57,718 nt of DNA from Mitsuokella jalaludinii DSM 13811 (GTDB taxonomy: Bacteria > Bacillota > Negativicutes > Selenomonadales > Selenomonadaceae): positions 1 through 57,718 of the forward strand of contig NZ_JNKR01000014.1 in assembly GCF_000702905.1 (NCBI RefSeq). Direction: 5' to 3'. Shown piece after piece: positions 1-7,204 of the stretch. Both the position numbers and the translations under genes were made by a program. The notes under the pieces were generated by a model that saw only the letters and a list, made by a program, of their open reading frames with translations, was not told where the DNA came from and made no database searches. Positions within the stretch are counted from its first letter, which is position 1. Each line of letters starts with the position of its first letter.

Positions 1-1
1 C

Positions 2-241
2 GTGTCTAATTTTATGGGCTTTTTGAAGGGGAAGAGCAGTTTGATGATTTACGAGAAATGGGGGAATATGAAGTACAAATATAGAAATCGAAGCTTTTGG
101 TGTCGAGGGTACTATGTAAGTACGGTAGGCAAGAACGAAAAGAAAATAACGGAATACATTCAGAACCAGCTGAAGGAAGATTACATGTCGGAACAGTTGG
201 TACTGGATATGACAGACCCGTTTACGGGTAGCCGGAAATAG
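2..241 (+). CDS. tnpA: IS200/IS605-family transposase TnpA, C-terminal part
   Basis: HUH/Y1 single-strand transposase that cuts and joins the hairpin ends of its own element. Only the last 79 codons are inside the window; the reading frame is open to the left edge, so the GTG at position 2 is an internal codon, not a start. The visible part has the family's conserved stretch FMGFLKGKSSLMI, then KYKYRNRSFWCRGYYV and STVGKNEKKITEYIQNQL. The last of these holds the C-terminal helix with the catalytic-tyrosine environment. It ends with DPFTG, as many full-length family members do, so the 3' end is not degraded. The call is from recognition of these motifs. The element's left end and the HUH motif are not visible. 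Confidence 0.85.
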   Translation: MSNFMGFLKGKSSLMIYEKWGNMKYKYRNRSFWCRGYYVSTVGKNEKKITEYIQNQLKEDYMSEQLVLDMTDPFTGSRK

Positions 242-317
242 TAAGCGTATGACGGACCGACAAGCGCTTTTAAGCGCAGCTGGTAAGCAGAGGCCTTATA
301 AGGCCGTAAATATAAAA

Positions 318-336
318 CCCCCGGCTATGCCGGGGG
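318..336 (+). repeat. Subterminal hairpin at the IS right end, possible terminator
   Basis: CCCCCGGC (318-325) pairs perfectly with GCCGGGGG (329-336) around a TAT loop, and a T-rich stretch follows (338-353). It could serve as the TnpA recognition hairpin, as a rho-independent terminator, or both. Confidence 0.6.
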
Positions 337-351
337 ATATTTATTTGTTTT

Positions 352-380
352 TTGTCTTTCAAAGGCAGATGTGATACACT
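352..380 (+). promoter_or_regulatory. Putative sigma-A promoter for pth
   Basis: TTGTCT (352-357), a 17-base spacer, then TACACT (375-380) preceded by TGA (extended -10). It lies just outside the IS end and 52 bases upstream of pth. Confidence 0.5.
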
Positions 381-431
381 GGAAAGACGAAGATTAGAGT
401 AAAGAGAACGATACAGGAGATCGATTGCACT

Positions 432-1100
432 ATGAAAATCATTGCAGGTCTTGGCAACCCCGGTGCGGAGTATGCGAAGACAAGACATAATGTCGGCTTC
501 ATGTTCGTCGACGCGCTGGCGGATGCGCTGGGACTCTCGGCGTCAGACTGGAAGGACAAGTTCGACGCAAAAGTCGCGGATGCGCGCATCGGCACCGAGA
601 AGGTCGTGCTCGTCAAGCCGCAGACCTATATGAATGAGAGCGGCCGTGCCATCGGCCTGTTGATGAACTGGTACAAGCTCGAGCCCGAAGACCTCATCGT
701 CGCGCACGACGACATGGACATCCCCGCCGGCACGATCCGCATCCGCAAGAAGGGCAGTGCGGGCGGACACAACGGCATCAAGTCCGTCCTCGCACATGTC
801 GGTGACGAGCACTTCGCGCGCGTGCGCATCGGCATCGGCCGCCCGTTGCCGGGCTGGACTGTCGTCAACCACGTGCTCGCTGCCTTCCCGGAGGAGGACC
901 AGCTGAAGATTCGCGAGGCCATCGACTACCTGATCCCTGCGGTGGAGTGCATCGTGACGCACGATGTCGACATGGCGATGAACCAGTTCAACCCCAAGAA
1001 GAAGAAAAAGGCCAAGAAGGCACAGACCGCAGAAGCGAGCGAAGGAGCAGCCGGAGCAGAAGGAAAGGCAAGGGAGGAACATCATGAGCAAGCAGAATGA
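432..1100 (+). CDS. pth: Peptidyl-tRNA hydrolase
   Basis: Cleaves the ester bond of peptidyl-tRNAs released by stalled ribosomes, recycling tRNA in the cytoplasm. The protein opens with KIIAGLGNPGAEYAKTRHNVG, which contains the family's GLGNPG and the catalytic His in TRHNVG. Further family motifs follow: PQTYMNESG, HDDMDIPAG and GGHNGIKS. The core is about 185 residues, typical for Pth, and is followed by an atypical tail from about residue 186. That tail starts with a run of lysines and becomes Ala/Glu-rich to residue 222. The start at 432 follows AGGAG at 415-419 with a long 12-base gap. The 3' end overlaps the next gene by 17 bases, suggesting translational coupling. The tail may bind RNA or be an unstructured lineage extension; neither is proven. 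Confidence 0.95.
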   Translation: MKIIAGLGNPGAEYAKTRHNVGFMFVDALADALGLSASDWKDKFDAKVADARIGTEKVVLVKPQTYMNESGRAIGLLMNWYKLEPEDLIVAHDDMDIPAGTIRIRKKGSAGGHNGIKSVLAHVGDEHFARVRIGIGRPLPGWTVVNHVLAAFPEEDQLKIREAIDYLIPAVECIVTHDVDMAMNQFNPKKKKKAKKAQTAEASEGAAGAEGKAREEHHEQAE

Positions 1101-2334
1101 GGCCATCACGGCCGTTTACGCCGATGAGGACGGCAACATCCTCGACGCGCCGGGCATGCGTGGCATGGGTCGCACGGGCCGCATGAATGTCCTGCTGAAG
1201 CCTGAGGACCTCATCCCGTTGCCGGAGAGCGCGGACCTCATGTTGCTTCCCGACCGCCTGGCCGTCGGCCAGAGCGCGGACGGTGAGACGATGCCAATCA
1301 GCGGCCTCGCCGTGGCCGCCATCCTGCCGGCAGGCTACACGCGCCTCTACATGCCGGCTTACGAGCGGGCAGAGGAGGCACAGCGCCTACCGCTCTACGG
1401 CTACACGGCTGTTGTCGTCTATCGCGATGAGCTCTACTGTGCGGCCGTCTACACGGATGAGAACGAGAAGTGGGACCCGGTCCACTACAACACGAAGGAA
1501 CTCGCGAAGCTCGTCAAGCGCACGAAGAAGGACCTGCCCGGCAACCGCATCGTCGAGCAGGTCGGCGGCTGCTCTTTGAAGTGGCACTGCTGCACGGCGC
1601 AGAACCTCTTCTACCGCCGCTGGGAGTGCGGCATCCCGACATCGCCGGTCTGCAACGCGAACTGCTTCGGCTGCATCTCACTGCAGCCGGCCGAGTGCTG
1701 CCCGTCGCCGCAGGAGCGCATCAAGTTCCGCCCGACGCCAGAGGAAATCGCCGAGGTCGGCATCTACCACCTCTCGGTGGCGCCGGATGGCATCATCAGC
1801 TTCGGCCAGGGCTGTGAGGGCGAGCCGTCGCTGGCGGCTGACAACATCGCGGCGGGCATCAAGCTCATCCGCGCGAAGACGAAGAAGGGCCAGATCAACA
1901 TGAACTCCAATGCGGGCTGGACCGAGGGCATCAAGAAGATCGTCGATGCCGGTCTCGATTCGCTGCGCGTCTCCATCATCAGCGCGCGCGAGGAAGGTTA
2001 CGACGCTTACTATCGCGCGAGCTACCACCTCGCCGATGTCAAGGCATCCATCCGCTATGCGCTCGACCACGGCGTCTACGTCTCGTTGAACCTGCTCTAC
2101 TTTCCGGGATTCAACGACCGCGAGGAGGAACTCGCTGCCTGGCAGGAATTCTTCCGCGAGCTGCCCGTGCAGATGATCCAGGTGCGCAACCTCAACATCG
2201 ACCCGGATGCCTTCCTCGACATCATGCCGGAGCCGCAGGGCAAGATTCTCGGCACGCGCCGCTTCATCGCTGCGCTCCACGAGGAATTCCCGCAGCTCGT
2301 CATCGGCAGCTTCAGCCACTATGTCGAAGCATGA
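1084..2334 (+). CDS. Radical SAM protein
   Basis: Predicted [4Fe-4S]/S-adenosylmethionine enzyme; substrate unknown. A CNANCFGC motif (CX3CX2C, Cys190, Cys194 and Cys197) would bind the cluster, and downstream GQGCEGEPS and NMNSNAGW fit SAM-binding strands of the radical SAM barrel. The first ~185 residues are unusual: this N-terminal part has no cluster motif and includes a Cys/His-rich stretch CSLKWHCC at about residues 163-170, just before the barrel. At 416 residues it is longer than small pyruvate-formate-lyase-activating types. It overlaps pth by 17 bases, so it is co-translated with it. I recognise the superfamily but not a named subfamily. Family members of this form are usually annotated only as radical SAM protein. 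Confidence 0.85.
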   Translation: MSKQNEAITAVYADEDGNILDAPGMRGMGRTGRMNVLLKPEDLIPLPESADLMLLPDRLAVGQSADGETMPISGLAVAAILPAGYTRLYMPAYERAEEAQRLPLYGYTAVVVYRDELYCAAVYTDENEKWDPVHYNTKELAKLVKRTKKDLPGNRIVEQVGGCSLKWHCCTAQNLFYRRWECGIPTSPVCNANCFGCISLQPAECCPSPQERIKFRPTPEEIAEVGIYHLSVAPDGIISFGQGCEGEPSLAADNIAAGIKLIRAKTKKGQINMNSNAGWTEGIKKIVDAGLDSLRVSIISAREEGYDAYYRASYHLADVKASIRYALDHGVYVSLNLLYFPGFNDREEELAAWQEFFRELPVQMIQVRNLNIDPDAFLDIMPEPQGKILGTRRFIAALHEEFPQLVIGSFSHYVEA

Positions 2335-2370
2335 GAGAGGGCTGTGCCTCACAGGTGTGTAACAAATGGT

Positions 2371-2400
2371 ACGACAAAACGGTGCTTGCTGTACTATACT
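2371..2400 (+). promoter_or_regulatory. Putative promoter for the DUF438 gene
   Basis: ACGACA (2371-2376), an 18-base spacer, then TATACT (2395-2400). It is in the 136-base gap after the radical SAM gene. Confidence 0.4.
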
Positions 2401-2470
2401 AGTCTCATGCATACGGAATCAACATGATGATACGATAGATAATGTACGGATAGTGTAAGGAGCAATCTCG

Positions 2471-3928
2471 ATGAAAGAACTCGATCTGAAGAAAAGCGTA
2501 GCGGAGCTCGTCCGCGAATACCCAGAACTCAAGGAAATCCTCGCGGAAATCGGCTTTCAAGACATCATGAAGCCCGCTGCCCTGAAGCTCATGGGCAGCA
2601 TCATGACGCTGCCGCGCGGCGCTGTCGTCAAGGGCATCCCGATGGAGAAGATTCGCGCGGCGCTCGAGGCGAAGGGCTTTGTCCTGAAGGGCGCTGAGCA
2701 ACAGGCGCGCCAGGCCATGCTGCGCGAGTACATCGCGCGACTCAATGGCGGCGAATCGCTTGAATCGGTGCGCGCCGATTTCGTGCGCCACTTCGAGGAC
2801 GTCAAGGCCGAGGAGATTGCGGAGGCAGAGCAGGACCTCATCAAGGGCGGCGTACCACTGAAGGATGTCCAGCGCCTCTGCGACGTCCACTCCGCGCTGT
2901 TCCACGACTGTGCGGAGAGCGGCAAGGACGAGGAGCAGGCAGCGCTGCGCAAGACGGCTGAGAAGACGCACGCTGCAGCGGCCTTCCTGACGGCAGACGA
3001 CTTGCCCGAGGGCCATCCGCTGAGCCTGCTGCGCCTCGAGAATGACGCACTTGTCCGCCACCTCGACGCCATCCACCACGAGATGGTCGGCGAGGAGGAT
3101 GCGGCAAAGCTCACGGGGCTCATCGCCGCGCTCAACGCTGTGCGCTCGCACTATGCCAAGAAAGAAGAACTCTTGATGCCGTTGCTCTATGACTACGGCG
3201 TCACGGGTCCGTCACAGGTCATGTGGGGCGTCGATGACGAGATCAAGCGCGAGCTCGGCGTCATCACGAAGGCACTCAAGGCGGACAGCGAGAACTATCC
3301 GCTCTACAAGGGCCGTATCGAGCCGCTCTGCGCGCGCATCCGCGAGATGGTCTTCAAGGAAGACCGCATCCTCTTCCCGCTCTCCCTGCGCTATCTGACG
3401 CAGGAACAGTGGTTCATGGTCTACCGCGACCTCTTCGAGATGGGCATGGCCTTCGTCGATGTCGAGACGATGCCGCGCTGGCCAGAGGGAGAGGCCTGGA
3501 TGAAGCAGCAGTCGTCATCGGCCATGAAGCCGGAAATCCTCGAGGGCAAGGTCAAGCTGCCGACCGGTGAGCTGACCTTGCGCCAGCTCCAGGGCATCCT
3601 GAAGCTTCTCGACGTCGACATCACCTTCATCGACAAGGATGATATCCTGCGCTACTTCCTCAACGAGGGCAAGGTCTTCTCGCGTCCGCTCTCGGCGCTC
3701 GGGCGCGAGGTCTACAGCTGCCATCCGCCCGAGATCATCCCCGTTGTGCGCCAGATGATACTCGACTTCAAGGCGAAGAAGCGCACTCAGATGGAGATCT
3801 ATCGCCGCATCATGGGCCGCCCTGTCGGCGTCCGCTACATGGCCGTCTACGATGACGATGGCGAGTACATGGGTACGGTCGAATTCGTCCAGGACTTCCA
3901 GAAGGCTCTCGATAAATTCCAGAAGTGA
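2471..3928 (+). CDS. DUF438 protein with hemerythrin-like and PAS-like regions
   Basis: Probable redox, oxygen or NO-responsive cytoplasmic protein; biochemical role not established. The N-terminal ~70 residues look like a DUF1858 domain (LVREYPELKEILAEIGFQDI). Residues ~80-150 fit DUF438, with GGVPLKDVQRLCDVH. Residues ~175-315 carry a hemerythrin HHE pattern with spaced His and Glu (HPLSLLRLEND, HLDAIHHEM, RSHYAKKEELLMPLL, FKEDRILFPL) that could ligate a di-iron centre. The last ~120 residues resemble a PAS-type sensor domain (IDKDDILRYFLNEG). The start has GGAG at 2459-2462 upstream. The gene stands alone: promoter in front, strong terminator behind. Length 485 aa is normal for the DUF438/HHE/PAS arrangement found in anaerobic Firmicutes. 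Confidence 0.85.
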   Translation: MKELDLKKSVAELVREYPELKEILAEIGFQDIMKPAALKLMGSIMTLPRGAVVKGIPMEKIRAALEAKGFVLKGAEQQARQAMLREYIARLNGGESLESVRADFVRHFEDVKAEEIAEAEQDLIKGGVPLKDVQRLCDVHSALFHDCAESGKDEEQAALRKTAEKTHAAAAFLTADDLPEGHPLSLLRLENDALVRHLDAIHHEMVGEEDAAKLTGLIAALNAVRSHYAKKEELLMPLLYDYGVTGPSQVMWGVDDEIKRELGVITKALKADSENYPLYKGRIEPLCARIREMVFKEDRILFPLSLRYLTQEQWFMVYRDLFEMGMAFVDVETMPRWPEGEAWMKQQSSSAMKPEILEGKVKLPTGELTLRQLQGILKLLDVDITFIDKDDILRYFLNEGKVFSRPLSALGREVYSCHPPEIIPVVRQMILDFKAKKRTQMEIYRRIMGRPVGVRYMAVYDDDGEYMGTVEFVQDFQKALDKFQK

Positions 3929-3965
3929 TTTTCTGATTTCCGCAGACGATAGGGGACAGAAAGGC

Positions 3966-4006
3966 AAAAGCCAGTTTCTCACAGAAGAGAAGCTGGCTTT
4001 TCTTGT
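3966..4006 (+). terminator. Rho-independent terminator after the DUF438 gene
   Basis: A 15-bp stem (3966-3980 with 3987-4001, one G-T wobble) around ACAGAA, ending in TTTT. The next promoter starts at its 3' edge. Confidence 0.8.
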
Positions 4007-4031
4007 AATTTTCACACATTTCTTGTATAAT
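4003..4031 (+). promoter_or_regulatory. Promoter for hsp20
   Basis: TTGTAA (4003-4008), a 17-base spacer and a consensus TATAAT (4026-4031). No CIRCE inverted repeat is visible between it and the gene. Confidence 0.7.
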
Positions 4032-4082
4032 GGGGATAACGATAGAACATGTATATCGATTCAAAAGAATCTGGAGGCGATT

Positions 4083-4532
4083 ATGATGATCAGACCGATT
4101 CCCTTCAATATCCGTGAGAATGCTGAGCGAGGCCGTGAGGTCCTCGAGAAGGCACTCGACTTCATGACGGAGCAGCCGTGCAATCCGCTCGGCCGCGTCA
4201 GTGGGGCACTTTCGTCGTTCCGCGTCGATGTCATCGACACGCCGGACCGCTATGAGATTTTCGCCGAGCTGCCGGGATTCCACAAGGAGCAGATCACGGT
4301 GTCGTATGACGATGGCACGGGCTACCTGACGATCAAGGCAGAGCGCCCGGAAGTGGACATGGATGTCAAGTACATCTGCCGCGAGCGCCGCACGGGCACC
4401 TTCGAGCGCACCTTCGAGATCGACGGCATTGTCAAGGATGAAGTCTCCGTCTCGTTCGAGGACGGCGTGCTTCACATCGTCCTGCCGAAAGAGCCGGCAG
4501 AGACGAATAAGACCGTATTCGATATCCAGTGA
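4083..4532 (+). CDS. Hsp20/alpha-crystallin small heat shock protein
   Basis: ATP-independent holdase chaperone that binds unfolding proteins in the cytoplasm. The alpha-crystallin domain runs from about residue 40 to 140. It begins FRVDVIDTPDRYEIFAELPG, continues ITVSYDDGTGYLTIKAE, and ends with the conserved GVLHIVLPK. A short hydrophobic tail (TVFDIQ) replaces the usual IXI motif. GGAGG at 4073-4077 lies 5 bases from ATG 4083 and 8 bases from ATG 4086, so either ATG may be used. It is about 149 aa, a normal size. It has its own promoter and stands 42 bases before a PaaK-like gene, with which it may share a transcript. Confidence 0.92.
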   Translation: MMIRPIPFNIRENAERGREVLEKALDFMTEQPCNPLGRVSGALSSFRVDVIDTPDRYEIFAELPGFHKEQITVSYDDGTGYLTIKAERPEVDMDVKYICRERRTGTFERTFEIDGIVKDEVSVSFEDGVLHIVLPKEPAETNKTVFDIQ

Positions 4533-4574
4533 GATTCCCGCGGGCTGCCCGACGGGACAAGAGGAGAGATATCT

Positions 4575-5558
4575 TTGTTTGCCAATCCATCGATGGAACA
4601 GATTGCGCCCGAGGAGCTGCGGGCGCTGCAGGAGAAGCGCCTGCAGAAGCAGTTGCGCTGGGCCGCGGAGAAGAGCGCGCATTACCGCGAGGCGTTTGCC
4701 GAGCGGGGCGTGAACGGCCAGTCGCTGAAGGAGCTGAAGGAGACGGGTGCGCTTCAGGCCTTGCCGCTGCTCAGCGCCGTTGATTTTGCGGGCCGGAAAT
4801 CATTCGACTTCCTGACGATGCCGCTCTCGAGCCTGCTGCGCATCTCGCAGATGCGGGCGGCAAGCGGCGAGGGGGAGCCGTTCGTCCACTTTGCGACGAA
4901 TGGCGATATCGCACACCGCATCGAACTGGTGACGCGGAGCCTCGTGGCCTGCGGCCTGCACAATGCCGCGCTTGCAGCCGTGCTCGGCGATGGCGCAGAC
5001 AGCCGCATCATGGATGTCCACTATGCGCTCGAGTTCATCGGCGCGGCCACCATGATGCTTGGCACTGAGCCGGAGCGATGGGCAGAGCAGCTGGATCTCG
5101 TGACGCCGGAGACGCTCATCGGTACGCCTGAGCGCCTGCTTGCACTCGATGATGCCCTGCTGCAGCGCGGCAGCGGCCTCAGCGAACTGCCGCTCTCGCG
5201 CATCATCTTCCTGCATGAGAGCGCGCCGAGCGCTGAGCTCGCCGCGTCGCTGCAGGCGATGACGTCGGCCAGGGTCTATCACATGCTAGCCCTGCCGGAG
5301 CTCGGCACGGCGGCGCCTTTTTTGCCCTGTGAGCCTGGTGAGCTGGCCTTTCACCTCCAGGAAGATTTCGTGCTGGGCGAGGTCATCGACCCGCAGACCG
5401 GAGAGCCGGCAGAGGCAGCCGGTGAGCTCGTCCTGACGACTCTGCTGGCGGAGGCCATGCCGCTCGTGCGCCTGCGCACGGGCCTCTATGTCGAGCCGAT
5501 TCCCGCGCCTTGCACCTGTGGCCGCACGATGCGCCGCTTCCGCCTTGTCCTGCCTTGA
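4575..5558 (+). CDS. Degenerate phenylacetate-CoA ligase-like (PaaK/CapK) protein
   Basis: Resembles the N-terminal adenylation part of phenylacetate-CoA ligases (ANL superfamily) but is only 327 aa, against about 430 for PaaK. The N-terminal helix region (LQEKRLQKQLRWAAEKSAHYREAF) and the chain up to LPLLSAVDF fit the family. The ATP-binding P-loop, normally SSGTTGKPT, reads AASGEGEPF here (residues ~95-103). The YGLTE-type motif is replaced by HMLALPELG, and the conserved Asp of RTGD is Leu (LRTGL). A short Cys pair follows (CTCGRT). The C-terminal lid domain is missing. Catalysis is therefore doubtful. The start is TTG: GGAG at 4563-4566 is 8 bases upstream, whereas the later ATG 4593 has no ribosome site. 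No frameshift or stop is seen, so it is a maintained open frame. Confidence 0.7.
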   Translation: MFANPSMEQIAPEELRALQEKRLQKQLRWAAEKSAHYREAFAERGVNGQSLKELKETGALQALPLLSAVDFAGRKSFDFLTMPLSSLLRISQMRAASGEGEPFVHFATNGDIAHRIELVTRSLVACGLHNAALAAVLGDGADSRIMDVHYALEFIGAATMMLGTEPERWAEQLDLVTPETLIGTPERLLALDDALLQRGSGLSELPLSRIIFLHESAPSAELAASLQAMTSARVYHMLALPELGTAAPFLPCEPGELAFHLQEDFVLGEVIDPQTGEPAEAAGELVLTTLLAEAMPLVRLRTGLYVEPIPAPCTCGRTMRRFRLVLP

Positions 5559-5652
5559 GGCAGTCTCTCGAGGTGTTGCATTTTGTGATGAATTCTGATA
5601 AACTGATAGAGAAGCTTGCTTCTGCAGGTAAAAACCGCATAAAAGACGATTC

Positions 5653-5729
5653 ACTAGGGGAGCCATCTGGCTGAGAGGAGTATTCCGACCCTTGGAACCT
5701 GTTGGGTTAAGACCTGCGTAGGGAAGTGA
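5653..5729 (+). promoter_or_regulatory. TPP riboswitch aptamer
   Basis: Contains the thi-box landmarks in order: GGGG, CTGAGAGG, CCGACCC, GGAACCTG and GCGTAGGGAAGTG. Bound thiamine pyrophosphate would favour the terminator at 5743-5774 and shut off thiC. Position directly in front of thiC supports the call. Confidence 0.95.
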
Positions 5730-5742
5730 CAGAGCATATCTT

Positions 5743-5774
5743 GCCGTCCGGTACGCCGGGCGGCTTTTGTTTTT
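5743..5774 (+). terminator. Expression-platform terminator of the TPP riboswitch
   Basis: A 9-bp stem (5743-5751 with 5756-5764, one wobble) with a TACG loop, followed by TTTTGTTTTT. It ends 16 bases before the thiC start. Confidence 0.85.
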
Positions 5775-5790
5775 CAGGAGGTATTGTTAC

Positions 5791-7098
5791 ATGGCGACAC
5801 AAATGCAGCAGGCCCGTGAGGGCCGCATCACCGATGCGATGAAGATTGTAGCACAGGAGGAGCACATCCCTGTCGAGACAATCCGCGAGCGCGTGGCAAA
5901 CGGCACGATTGCCATCTGCGCGAATGTCAATCACGAGAACCTGCGCCCGCGCGGCGTCGGCGAGGGACTGCGCGTCAAGGTCAATGCGAACATCGGCACG
6001 TCGAGCACCTTCCCGGACATCGAGCCGGAGCTCGAGAAGCTCGACGAGGCCGTGCGCTGCGGCGCCGATGCGGTCATGGACCTCTCGACGGGCAACAACA
6101 TCGACATCTCGCGTCAGCGCATCATCGAGCATTCGCCGATCATGGTCGGCACAGTGCCTCTGTATCAGGCGACGGTGCGCTCCATCCGCGAGCACGGCGC
6201 TGTCGTCGAGATGACGGATGATGACATCCTCGAGACGATCGAGCAGCAGGCCAAGGACGGCGCGGACTTCATGACGCTGCACTGCGGTGTCACGCGCAGC
6301 GCCATCGAGCGCATGCGCCGCCAGGGCCGCGTCATGGACATCGTGAGCCGCGGCGGCTCCTTCATCGCGGGCTGGATGCTGCACAACGAGATGGAGAACC
6401 CACTCTACGAGCACTACGACGACATCCTCGACATCTGCGAGAAGTACGATGTGACCATCAGCCTCGGCGACGGCATGCGCCCGGGCTGCACGGCCGATGC
6501 GACGGACCGCGGCCAGCTCACGGAGCTCATCACGCTCGGCGAGCTCGTGGACCGCGCCTGGAAGCGCGGCGTCCAGGTCATGGTCGAGGGGCCGGGCCAC
6601 GTGCCGTACGACCAGATTGAGGCGAACATGAAGCTCGAGAAGCGCCTCTGCCGCCACGCGCCGTTCTATGTGCTTGGACCTCTTGTAACGGATATCGCAC
6701 CGGGCTATGACCACATCACGGCGGCTATCGGCGGCACGCTCGCCGCTGTCTCCGGCGCGGACTTCCTCTGCTACGTCACCCCGGCCGAGCACCTGGCGCT
6801 GCCGACGATCGAGGATGTCCACACGGGCGTCATCACGAGCCGTATCGCCGCCCATGCCGCTGACCTCGTGCGCGGCGTGCCGGGTGCGCGCGAATGGGAC
6901 CTCGAGATGGCCAAGGCGCGTAAGGTCCTCGACTGGAACCGCCAGATGGAACTCGCCATCGATCCGGAGCTCGCCAAGAAGAAGCGCGGCGCCCGCAATC
7001 CGGCAGACGAAGGTGCTTGCTCGATGTGCGGCGACTACTGCGCTGTCGAGATCATCAATAAGTACTTCCACAAAGAGAACTGCCCGTGTCAGGACTGA
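5791..7098 (+). CDS. thiC: Phosphomethylpyrimidine synthase ThiC (short form)
   Basis: Radical SAM enzyme converting aminoimidazole ribotide to hydroxymethylpyrimidine phosphate in thiamine synthesis. At 435 aa it is the short form without the N-terminal domain of the ~600-aa proteins. Typical ThiC stretches are present: [61 protein letters not shown] and [15 protein letters not shown]. The C-terminal cluster motif is ACSMCGDYC (Cys410, Cys413, Cys417). That is CX2CX3C, one residue tighter than the CX2CX4C of long ThiC. The start at 5791 follows AGGAGG at 5776-5781; an in-frame ATG at 5767 lies inside the riboswitch terminator and is rejected. No other thi gene is adjacent. Confidence 0.97.
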   Translation: MATQMQQAREGRITDAMKIVAQEEHIPVETIRERVANGTIAICANVNHENLRPRGVGEGLRVKVNANIGTSSTFPDIEPELEKLDEAVRCGADAVMDLSTGNNIDISRQRIIEHSPIMVGTVPLYQATVRSIREHGAVVEMTDDDILETIEQQAKDGADFMTLHCGVTRSAIERMRRQGRVMDIVSRGGSFIAGWMLHNEMENPLYEHYDDILDICEKYDVTISLGDGMRPGCTADATDRGQLTELITLGELVDRAWKRGVQVMVEGPGHVPYDQIEANMKLEKRLCRHAPFYVLGPLVTDIAPGYDHITAAIGGTLAAVSGADFLCYVTPAEHLALPTIEDVHTGVITSRIAAHAADLVRGVPGAREWDLEMAKARKVLDWNRQMELAIDPELAKKKRGARNPADEGACSMCGDYCAVEIINKYFHKENCPCQD

Positions 7099-7149
7099 TT
7101 TGAATCTTCGGTACCCGCTGTGTTCGTTTATCACGATTTACTGCATATG

Positions 7150-7186
7150 AAAAAGCTGCTGCCTGATTGCTGGGCAGCAGCTTTTT
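7150..7186. terminator. Bidirectional terminator between thiC and the M48 protease gene
   Basis: A perfect 14-bp stem (7150-7163 with 7173-7186) with five A on the left and five T on the right. It serves the converging genes on both strands. Confidence 0.85.
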
Positions 7187-7204
7187 CGTAGGTGCATCTG
7201 CAAA

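Larger units (their letters stand above)
1..345 (+). mobile_element. Right-end fragment of an IS200/IS605-family element (cut by window start)
   Basis: The window opens inside a TnpA-type transposase gene. Its stop codon is followed by about 100 bases rich in small inverted repeats: a GGCCTTATAAGGCC palindrome at 292-305 and an 8-bp hairpin at 318-336. IS200/IS605 elements lack terminal inverted repeats and carry subterminal hairpins recognised by TnpA, so this arrangement fits a right end. The exact cleavage point cannot be placed, and 345 is an estimate. No tnpB is seen downstream, so the copy is either IS200-like (tnpA only) or has tnpB upstream of the window. Confidence 0.7.

Noticed and set aside
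4021-4082. CIRCE or HrcA element before hsp20
   Set aside because: No nine-base inverted repeat of the CIRCE type is present between promoter and start.
5707-7134. A 475-codon minus-strand frame opposite thiC
   Set aside because: Shadow of thiC codon bias; it also runs across the TPP riboswitch, and its composition is not protein-like.
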